A stretch of DNA of 39,392 nt from Magnetococcales bacterium (GTDB lineage: Bacteria; Pseudomonadota; Magnetococcia; Magnetococcales; JADFYX01). Under the pieces are notes generated by a model. The model saw nothing but the letters and a program-made list of their open reading frames with translations. It was not told the DNA's origin and did not search any database. Location of the stretch: positions 1-39,392 of the forward strand of contig JADFZS010000044.1 in NCBI GenBank assembly GCA_015232405.1, in the 5' to 3' direction. A program made the translations under genes and the position numbers. Shown here piece after piece: positions 33,327 through 39,392 of this stretch (position 1 is the first letter of the stretch; each line of letters begins with the position of its first letter).

Positions 33327-35054
33327 CTACTCCTTTCTTTTTATTGATTCCCAATCATGCTCATCACCAAAGCGTTTTTTAACTTCAGCAAAGGAGAACT
33401 TGCTCGATTCAACCACATCACGCATTTTTTCAGGTGTCATGATTGTGGGGCGAAAGAAAATTGCTGTTTCAACCTTTTGTACTTCCCTGTTTTTTGCTTC
33501 AAACATAGCCCCAATAACAGGAATATCTTTTAAGACTGGTAGACCTGCACGTTTTCTGGAAACTCTGTCTTTCATCAAGCCACCCAATACAACTGTCTGA
33601 CCATCAGGTACTCGTAACAGTGACTCCATCTCCCGTACCTGAAAATATGGCACAGAGTTGCCCTCCAAATCTTCCTTATAATCTATAAGTTGCGAGATAG
33701 TTGGTCGAACATGCAATGTAACTATACCATCATCATTAATATGAGGTGTAACAGACATGGCTATACCGTCTAAAGCTTTCTCAGCTGTATAGGTAATCTC
33801 AGTATTTGTTATATTTCCTTCATCATCTCTTTCAGTCTCAACTTCTTGTCTAAAATAGAGTATCTCATCAACCACCTTCATCATAGCAGCCTGATTATTG
33901 ATTGCCATTACCTTGGGGCTGGAAAGAACTGTTACATCACCAAACTCTTCCAACATTTGCAGCTCTAAAACATATGAGGCTCCCCCTGATACAAACCTGT
34001 GCCCCAGAGCAAATATTGGGTTTACACCAGCTCTGAGAGAACCAGGAACAGCCTGTGTAGATGTAGAGGTTAGAACATTCTGTCTTGCTCGATCACCAAA
34101 ACCAAATGTTGAACCTGTTGAAGCAAAACGATACCAATCAATCCCTCTTTGGAAATAGTCGTTCAGTTGCACCTCAACAATGGTTGCTTCAATCAAAACC
34201 TGCTTCTGGGATGCAGCCATTATACTATCAAAAAAGATCTGCACCTGTTTATGCTGACGACTGGTAGCTAAAACGGATATTGTGCCAGTTGATTTATGGG
34301 TGATAACAGGGTCCTCTTCGGCCTCCTCTACCTCTTCGGCCTCCTCCTTTTCATCCTCCTCTTCCCCTTCATCATCAGCAGCTTTTGCATCTTTTTCTGC
34401 TGCTTCCCGTTTTGCAACTTCTGCGGCTATAAGAGCATCATCCAGTTTGATTATGCCGATAATTCCATCAACTATTGGCTGCCAAAACTCACTATTATTG
34501 GTGGTGGTAACTTCTGTTGTAGAAGAAGATTCGGCATCTCCAGAAGAGTCCAAAGAGAGGGACATAGAGCCTGTACTAGCTCTCTCAATGCTTAGATGGT
34601 CAACTTTGTAGGTGTGCCAAAATTTACTATCGGGGCGAATTATTAAAACCCCACCTTTTATCTCATAGATAAAATCCACCTGTCTTGCCAATCGATCCAG
34701 GATACTAGGCAGGGTCTCCTCCACCGCATTAATGGTGGCGTTACCCTCTATGTCAGAGTGGATGTCAATATTTATGTTGGAGTCTCGAGCCAAGGTAAAC
34801 AGCAGCTCTTTTACCGGAACATTGTGAAGAACAACTGTATATCGCTCTTCTTCTACTTTTTTGCTTGGTTCAGAAAGAAAAGGGGTAACCTGGACAATAT
34901 CGGGTATGGGGCCTTTGGCAACTTTTTTAGGGCCAGATTTAAATTTACCAGTTTTATGGGAAACCAGATGGTTGGCAGCAGAATCCGGTAGTTTGCTTTG
35001 ACAAGCAACCACAAAGAACATAAGCAGGCAAAAAGCTATATATCGTACCGCCAT
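33327..35054 (-). CDS. mshL: MSHA biogenesis outer-membrane secretin
   Basis: A 575-residue secretin that forms the outer-membrane pore for the pilus. The first 18 residues form a lipoprotein signal ending in VVAC, so C18 is the likely lipidated cysteine. A secretin N-terminal (STN) domain lies at about 68-145. An acidic spacer rich in Glu and Lys spans about 210-255. The C-terminal secretin domain includes LIEATIVEVQLND, TVLSSPKVMAINNQ, GQTVVLGGLMKD and VPVIGAMFEAKN. It is the first gene of the 16-kb pilus operon, with a weak GAGTGG ribosome site before the ATG at 35054. MSHA loci usually place mshL next to mshM; no mshM is present here. Confidence 0.88.
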   Translation of the reverse strand: MAVRYIAFCLLMFFVVACQSKLPDSAANHLVSHKTGKFKSGPKKVAKGPIPDIVQVTPFLSEPSKKVEEERYTVVLHNVPVKELLFTLARDSNINIDIHSDIEGNATINAVEETLPSILDRLARQVDFIYEIKGGVLIIRPDSKFWHTYKVDHLSIERASTGSMSLSLDSSGDAESSSTTEVTTTNNSEFWQPIVDGIIGIIKLDDALIAAEVAKREAAEKDAKAADDEGEEEDEKEEAEEVEEAEEDPVITHKSTGTISVLATSRQHKQVQIFFDSIMAASQKQVLIEATIVEVQLNDYFQRGIDWYRFASTGSTFGFGDRARQNVLTSTSTQAVPGSLRAGVNPIFALGHRFVSGGASYVLELQMLEEFGDVTVLSSPKVMAINNQAAMMKVVDEILYFRQEVETERDDEGNITNTEITYTAEKALDGIAMSVTPHINDDGIVTLHVRPTISQLIDYKEDLEGNSVPYFQVREMESLLRVPDGQTVVLGGLMKDRVSRKRAGLPVLKDIPVIGAMFEAKNREVQKVETAIFFRPTIMTPEKMRDVVESSKFSFAEVKKRFGDEHDWESIKRKE

Positions 35055-35511
35055 AATTTAGACCACTCATCAGCCAATAAAATGCCACATCAAAACGAAA
35101 ATGCGCCTTGAATATGACTATTTTTAAAAACTGTGGCTATTTTTGTACTTTTATAACAGAGCCACAACTAGACAAAATACATCAAAAATACAAACACTTC
35201 AAGCAATTTAAGCCAACCATTACTAGTGTAGTTTCTAACTAACATAAAAGATAATAAAGAAAAGCAAGATGCAAATAACAAGCCATGCTACTTTTGGGGA
35301 TAAGATGATTGGGGTTTGATAAGCCAAGCATGTAATATATTGGCAAATATTGATTGTCGAGAAACACTCAACTTATTGATTTTTATAGTAGTCTATTTAT
35401 TCAAACACCAATTGTCTATTTATGACAATCAAATCGCATTAACATACAACTAACCGACTCAACTTTTGGCTTAATTATTTTTACTTACATATTCAAGGTG
35501 TTACGTATAAT

Positions 35512-35535
35512 TGTAGGAGCAAGATCGCTCCTACA
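35512..35535. repeat. REP-like hairpin
   Basis: A 9-bp perfect stem TGTAGGAGC / GCTCCTACA encloses a six-base loop. The sequence resembles the repetitive extragenic palindromes with a TGTAGGAGC arm that are common in Pseudomonas and other Proteobacteria. Only one copy is seen in this window. Confidence 0.6.
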
Positions 35536-35564
35536 TGAACCAAATACAGAAGTATAAACAGAAC

Positions 35565-35591
35565 AACCCCAACGAGAGTCCCGTTGGGGTT
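35565..35591 (-). terminator. Probable terminator downstream of rpsU
   Basis: A 10-bp stem AACCCCAACG / CGTTGGGGTT with a seven-base loop lies about 95 bp after the rpsU stop. The sequence after it on the minus strand is moderately T-rich (GTTCTGTTT). It most likely ends the rpsU transcript and insulates it from the pilus operon. Confidence 0.65.
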
Positions 35592-35686
35592 TGATAATAA
35601 ATAGAGATCTTCTTTATGAAGATTTTATATAAAACTAAATACCCTAGCCTAGCTTTAACTTAAACAAACAAAAGCTTGCAGATATT

Positions 35687-35881
35687 TTATCCTGCTACGG
35701 TACGACGAATTTTTTTGCGTAGGCGACGGACAGCTTCGGCCTGTTTACGACGTTTTCTCTCTGAAGGTTTCTCAAAAAACTTGCGTTTTTTCATCTCCCT
35801 AAACATACCCTCACGGATCATTTTTTTCTTAAGAACCCGGATAGCCTGGTCAACATTGTTGTCGTAAACGTCAATCCTCAC
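35687..35881 (-). CDS. rpsU: 30S ribosomal protein bS21
   Basis: A 64-residue basic protein with the S21 pattern: short beta start [20 protein letters not shown], then [11 protein letters not shown] and a lysine/arginine-rich helix. The DNNVDQAIR opening and REG-x-FREMK phrase are like alphaproteobacterial S21. It helps the ribosome select mRNA starts. The start is a GTG with GGAG about ten bases upstream. It is separate from dnaG/rpoD here, unlike the enterobacterial macromolecular synthesis operon. The 108-bp gap to degP probably holds its own promoter. Confidence 0.93.
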   Translation of the reverse strand: MRIDVYDNNVDQAIRVLKKKMIREGMFREMKKRKFFEKPSERKRRKQAEAVRRLRKKIRRTVAG

Positions 35882-35989
35882 AAAAACACTCTCCTACATC
35901 TTCCGCTAGGTGGCCAAATAAATGAATTGGGGACAATAAACAATTCCAACCAAAATAACAAGTGCTAGCTTGCAAAACTGGCAAATAAA

Positions 35990-37429
35990 TTATTTTCGTG
36001 GAATCTGAATTGCCATAAAGTGGGGATCACCCCTCCTTAATAGATATAACAACAGGCTACTTCCAGGATCACGATCTGTAGTTGCCTTTTCAAAATCATC
36101 CAGATTTAACATAGGCTTACGGTCTATCTGCACGATAACATCTCCAGGGCGTATCCCTGCCTCATAGGCAATACCCTCTTTGTTCACTTCAGAAACAACC
36201 ACACCACTGCTTGTATCCGGCACGTTTAGCTGGTCTATCAGTGAAGGGGTCAAAGGCTGCACAGTCATACCCAGGGTGGCTACTTTATCCCGTGTTTTTT
36301 TGCTTTCTATTTTCTTGGCAGGATCTTTAAGCTCAGCTACCACAACCATGATGGTTTTACGTTTACCATTGCGAAAAACCTCCATGGGTACCGACCTGCC
36401 AACAGGAATTTTGGCAACCACAGCTGGCAGCTCTTTCATACGGCGTACATCACGACCGTCAAAGCGGATTATGACATCCCCTGCTAAAACTCCTGATTTT
36501 TCCGCAGGACTATCCGGCTCCACACTAGCAACCAAAGCACCATATTTACGTTTCATACCCAAAGCTTTGGCAAGTTGCGGGGTGACAGTCTGAATACGTA
36601 CTCCCAACCAGCCACGGGTCACTCGACCACTCTCTTTTAACTGCTGTATAACCGATTTTGCCATGTTTATGGGTATAGCAAAACCTATCCCCATACTACC
36701 CCCGGTACGGGACATGATGGCTGTATTTATTCCCACAACCTCACCATCCAGGTTGAAGAGTGGCCCCCCTGAATTACCAGGATTAATAGCTGCGTCTGTC
36801 TGTAAAAAATTGTCATAAGGGCCATTACCAATCATGCGCCCTGTAGCAGAGATGATACCAGCAGTAACTGTCGCCTCCAGACCAAAAGGGTTACCAATGG
36901 CCACAACCCATGAGCCAACTTCAGCTTTGTCAGAATCACCAAATTTGGCTATTGGCAGATCTTCCTCTGCATCAATTTGGATGAGTGCCAGATCGGTCTT
37001 TTTATCTCTACCGACAACCTTGGCAGAAAACTCCCTCTCATCAAACAGGCGCACCATTATCTCGTTGGCATCGGCAACTACATGATCGTTGGTAACAATG
37101 TACCCCTTGGCATCGATTAGCACACCAGAGCCTAAACTACGTGATGAAAAGTTCTCTTTGGGCATATTTTCAAGAAATTGGCGAAAAAATTTCTCAAACG
37201 GCGAGTTTTTCAAACCGTCCAGCATATCTTCGCCTTTTCCATGTTTTGCTGGTATTTTCTGTTTGGTGCTGATATTTACAACCACTGGCTTGAGCCGCTT
37301 AACCAATGGTACTAGATCAGGTAATGATGCGGCACTACTTGGTAGGGAAGTTAAAAAAATCAGAGATAACGCTGCTACAAAAACCGCTGCAAAACGTCTC
37401 GAAAAATGCCTCTGAATCATCATATTCAT
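35990..37429 (-). CDS. degP: Periplasmic serine protease DegP/HtrA (Do-like)
   Basis: The 479-residue product starts with a signal peptide (about 1-34, ending SSAAS). The trypsin-like domain has the catalytic triad H116 (TNDHVV), D146 (KTDLAL) and S220 (GNSGGP). Two PDZ domains follow (about 255-360 and 385-475) with GWLGVRIQ and the GDVIV-type cores. It degrades or refolds misfolded envelope proteins and is a classical sigma-E target. It lies downstream of rpoE, the anti-sigma gene and rseC. An AAGGA ribosome site precedes the ATG. No clear sigma-E promoter was found directly before it. Confidence 0.92.
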   Translation of the reverse strand: MNMMIQRHFSRRFAAVFVAALSLIFLTSLPSSAASLPDLVPLVKRLKPVVVNISTKQKIPAKHGKGEDMLDGLKNSPFEKFFRQFLENMPKENFSSRSLGSGVLIDAKGYIVTNDHVVADANEIMVRLFDEREFSAKVVGRDKKTDLALIQIDAEEDLPIAKFGDSDKAEVGSWVVAIGNPFGLEATVTAGIISATGRMIGNGPYDNFLQTDAAINPGNSGGPLFNLDGEVVGINTAIMSRTGGSMGIGFAIPINMAKSVIQQLKESGRVTRGWLGVRIQTVTPQLAKALGMKRKYGALVASVEPDSPAEKSGVLAGDVIIRFDGRDVRRMKELPAVVAKIPVGRSVPMEVFRNGKRKTIMVVVAELKDPAKKIESKKTRDKVATLGMTVQPLTPSLIDQLNVPDTSSGVVVSEVNKEGIAYEAGIRPGDVIVQIDRKPMLNLDDFEKATTDRDPGSSLLLYLLRRGDPHFMAIQIPRK

Positions 37430-37541
37430 TCTAAATCCTTAATAACAAATTAATTACACGTTCACTTTTATGTTACTTGATAAAGGAGTTAGCTTGATTT
37501 CGAGTAAAAGGGTTTGCGTAGTTGTTATTTAGCTAAACCAT

Positions 37542-37581
37542 ATGCAAAAAGGCCGATTGCTCTAAATTCCGGCTTTTGCAT
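37542..37581. terminator. Hairpin between rseC and degP
   Basis: ATGCAAAA (37542-37549) pairs with TTTTGCAT (37574-37581), extended inward by GCCG/CGGC with a two-base bulge. It lies in the 235-bp gap between rseC and degP. It may terminate or attenuate the sigma-E operon transcript; no T-run follows it directly, so the role is uncertain. Confidence 0.45.
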
Positions 37582-37664
37582 AACAATTTAAAAAAGACTA
37601 AAAAAAACAGTTTATTAAGGGAAATACCAATACGCTTTGCAACCCATAACCGATAAATATGTGG

Positions 37665-38138
37665 CTAACACCCACTAGTACGAGAGATACCAGTTAAAAT
37701 TTTGCTGATAACAGGACGACGACTATCATCACCTTCAATGTGATGATTCAGTTTTGAGAGACCAAAAAATGTCATCACCAAAGCTATAATACCAACCAAA
37801 CCACCAACCCCTTCTGCTGATTCAGGGGATACTCCATATTTTACAGCTAGATAGCGGGCAAAAACTCCAAAAAAAAGCAGCGATACAACGGGGAGAACAT
37901 AGACTAGAAAGGAGGCCTTTAAAAATTGTTGTTCGGAAATCTCCAACAACACACGCTGACCAACCAGAGCGCCAACAGGGTTCATCGCACGAATTTGGGT
38001 GTCTTGCTTTGTCTTGCCACCTGAGAGCACATTACAGCTAGACTCTGCATGGCATGAACCGCACGCACTTTTACGCTGACTACTAACAGTTGCATATTGA
38101 CCATCAACAGCGACAACTAAAACCTCTTCCCGTAACAC
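37665..38138 (-). CDS. rseC: RseC/MucC-type positive regulator of sigma-E
   Basis: A 157-residue inner-membrane protein. An N-terminal cytoplasmic part carries a CGSCHAESSC cluster (C26, C29, C35) as in RseC/RsxC-linked proteins. Two membrane helices follow (about 72-92 and 108-130), then a basic cytoplasmic end. It belongs to the SoxR-reducing/RseC family and modulates sigma-E activity. The start is a GTG with GGAG seven bases upstream. It is 28 bp after the anti-sigma gene, so they are co-transcribed. Confidence 0.85.
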   Translation of the reverse strand: MLREEVLVVAVDGQYATVSSQRKSACGSCHAESSCNVLSGGKTKQDTQIRAMNPVGALVGQRVLLEISEQQFLKASFLVYVLPVVSLLFFGVFARYLAVKYGVSPESAEGVGGLVGIIALVMTFFGLSKLNHHIEGDDSRRPVISKILTGISRTSGC

Positions 38139-38166
38139 TCATTCACTCCAGCGAGGATAAAAAGTA

Positions 38167-38538
38167 TCAATCTTCAGTAGTTGATTGACTAATTTGAGTT
38201 TGCTCTTTCTCTGTTGATTCTGCCGCAACAACATTGGGAGCAGATAGTAGAGATGCAACCATCAGAGCCGGAACACCAAAACTTACCAATCTCTTGTAGA
38301 GAGTGCTATGTGATGGAGTTACCTTCTCATTGCTGATTGCCGACATGATCGACCGAGTAAGGTCTTCCGGGTGACACAGTGCGAATTTTTCTGCAATAGC
38401 ACCCTGCACCATTGCCAAACGCCCCATTGTCTGACAACAATCATCACATTTCAACAGATGATTGGTGACGGTACCTATAATGACCGACTCCAACTCACCA
38501 TCAATAAACGCAGATACCAACTCAGGATTACAACTCAT
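38167..38538 (-). CDS. Zinc-finger anti-sigma-E factor (RseA/MucA-like)
   Basis: The 123-residue product has a cytoplasmic N-terminal domain with helix pattern ELVSAFIDGELE and the ZAS motif H27-x3-C31-x2-C34 (NHLLKCDDCC), then a single short hydrophobic segment (about 84-106) and a 17-residue tail. It would hold RpoE inactive at the membrane. The start is the ATG at 38538, preceded by GAGGG; a longer frame from 38589 lacks a ribosome site. E. coli RseA lacks the ZAS cysteines and is followed by rseB. No rseB is present here. Confidence 0.8.
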   Translation of the reverse strand: MSCNPELVSAFIDGELESVIIGTVTNHLLKCDDCCQTMGRLAMVQGAIAEKFALCHPEDLTRSIMSAISNEKVTPSHSTLYKRLVSFGVPALMVASLLSAPNVVAAESTEKEQTQISQSTTED

Positions 38539-38660
38539 CTCAAAGCCCTCTTCTTTAAAAATTTGCCACAAAGAAATCAACCATTGCAAAATATGGTCCC
38601 ATTCTCTCTAGCCCCCTTTATCCCTACATTATTATTTATTCGAAAAAAACTGTATGAGCA

Positions 38661-39293
38661 TCAATCTACAGAGCCGATATTATCCATATATTCCTGCATC
38701 TGGTCAACTATCTCCTGCCGGCCCCGGAATATTCTCGATCTCACAGTTCCAATTGGACATCCCATATCTCGAGCTATCTCCTCATAGGAGAACCCCTCGA
38801 CATCACGCATCAATATAGCCTTTTTCATCATTGGAGACAAAGTGCTGATAGCTTCATCCAAATTGCCCAACATCTCTTGTCGCAATGCCATCCGCTCCGG
38901 GGTATTATTATCCCTCATTTGCGGTGCTACACGATCCGCCTCTTCAAGATCCATATCATTCAGGTTTATCCCACGACCTGAAGACATCAGATGATTTTTA
39001 GCTGTATTTACAGCTATACGGTACAACCATGTATAAAATGCCGAGTCACCACGAAAATTACTAAGAGCGCGATAGGCCTTTATCAGGGATTCCTGGGTTA
39101 AATCTCTCACCTTGTCAGGATCAGAGACTGAACGGGATATCACTGAGGCTATCTTACCCTGGTAACGTCTGACCAAAATCTCGAAGGCTTTTTTGTCACC
39201 AGTTTTTGCCCGCTTAACAAGCAGTTGATCACCCTCGTTGGGCTCTTGCACCTCACCACTTGCACCATTATTATACACTTCTGACACCACCAT
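38661..39293 (-). CDS. rpoE: ECF sigma factor sigma-E
   Basis: A 210-residue group IV sigma factor. Region 2 is well preserved: AYRALSNFRGDSAFYTWLYR and IAVNTAKN. Region 4 has the helix-turn-helix YEEIARDMGCPIGTVRSRIF. It closely resembles RpoE of E. coli (191 residues), with a ~20-residue N-terminal extension. It directs RNA polymerase to envelope-stress promoters and is paired with the anti-sigma gene 71-122 bp downstream, rseC and degP. No good ribosome site is visible before the ATG at 39293. The 99 bp upstream are AT-rich. Confidence 0.93.
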   Translation of the reverse strand: MVVSEVYNNGASGEVQEPNEGDQLLVKRAKTGDKKAFEILVRRYQGKIASVISRSVSDPDKVRDLTQESLIKAYRALSNFRGDSAFYTWLYRIAVNTAKNHLMSSGRGINLNDMDLEEADRVAPQMRDNNTPERMALRQEMLGNLDEAISTLSPMMKKAILMRDVEGFSYEEIARDMGCPIGTVRSRIFRGRQEIVDQMQEYMDNIGSVD

Positions 39294-39392
39294 TAATTAA
39301 AAGTTCACAAACATTGTAACACTTTTTGCCAAGTTTCTCATCTATTGTTAAACATTAAACATAATTAAAAAGAGACTGTGCACATTAACCAT

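Larger units (their letters stand above)
35055..35686. other. 632-bp AT-rich gene-free region upstream of the pilus operon
   Basis: No ORF was recognised. It holds the promoter region of mshL, including an inverted repeat TGTGGCT (35132-35138) / AGCCACA (35160-35166). GTCTATTTAT is directly repeated at 35391-35400 and 35414-35423, 23 bp apart. ATTGTC (35411-35416) pairs with GACAAT (35424-35429), and TGATTGTC (35351-35358) pairs with GACAATCA (35424-35431). A REP-like hairpin lies at 35512-35535 and the rpsU terminator at 35565-35591. A small stem with TTTAT loop lies at 35607-35623. A small RNA cannot be excluded. Confidence 0.5.

Noticed and set aside
35072..35087. Sigma-54-like site (TGGCA and GGCT with correct GG-GC spacing) on the minus strand before mshL
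   Set aside because: It would start transcription about seven bases before the ATG, removing the ribosome site, so it is likely coincidence.
35607..35623. ATCTTC/GAAGAT hairpin as a separate terminator
   Set aside because: Short AT-rich stem without a T-run on the transcribed strand; the stronger stem at 35565-35591 is the better terminator.
39294..39392. GAAACTT and GAACTT sequences upstream of rpoE as sigma-E autoregulatory promoter
   Set aside because: No matching TCTGA-type -10 at 15-17 bp spacing; the second copy is too close to the start codon.

Overview
This is a bacterial chromosome window with moderate, somewhat AT-leaning composition and densely packed genes, most of them read from the minus strand. 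An alphaproteobacterial-style ribosomal protein S21, an RpoE / zinc anti-sigma / RseC / DegP envelope-stress module, a FadE-type membrane acyl-CoA dehydrogenase and an MSHA-type pilus locus together point to a Proteobacterium (Pseudomonadota). A deep-branching lineage such as Magnetococcia would fit the TPR and repeat style, but this is a guess from gene style and not a proven placement.

Layout. (1) 58-345: a small orphan that looks like the tail of a TPR protein, followed by a cluster of GC-rich hairpins. (2) 477-9208, minus strand: a complete fatty-acid beta-oxidation operon in the order papain-like amidase/lipid hydrolase, fadE, fadI, fadJ, fadD, with short gaps or overlaps and a candidate promoter at 9298-9326. 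(3) 9549-10268: an ABC transporter ATPase whose likely permease lies 9.5 kb away at 19768-20559. (4) 10442-18967: a cassette inserted between those two ABC genes. It encodes an STT3/AglB-type oligosaccharyltransferase, a B12-binding-type radical SAM enzyme, a polyprenyl-phosphate-sugar-synthase-like GT2, a type IV pilin with four N-X-S/T sequons (one the extended bacterial form E-X-N-X-T), and a DUF2723/GT117 integral membrane glycosyltransferase. (5) 19028-35054, minus strand: a 16-kb MSHA-like pilus assembly operon in transcription order mshL secretin, a 1301-residue Ser/Thr kinase with two seven-bladed WD40 propellers, a possible small ORF, an MshN-like TPR protein, mshE ATPase, mshG platform protein, MshI-, MshJ- and MshK-like inner-membrane or periplasmic parts, the ABC permease and a TPR protein. 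(6) 35055-35686: a long gene-free region with several repeats. (7) 35687-39293, minus strand: rpsU, degP, rseC, anti-sigma factor and rpoE.

How it may work together. The MSHA-like machine (secretin, ATPase, platform, alignment proteins) would assemble the pilin encoded at 15587-16378. The adjacent STT3, GT2 and GT117 enzymes could synthesise a lipid-linked sugar and attach it to that pilin on the periplasmic face. The WD40 kinase inside the assembly operon could add phosphorylation control. The MshE ATPase keeps an MshEN (c-di-GMP-type) domain, but the key arginine of its first motif is replaced. The pilin-glycosylation cassette and the kinase-containing pilus operon are the two most novel-looking parts. 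No tRNA, rRNA, CRISPR array, transposase or integrase was seen.
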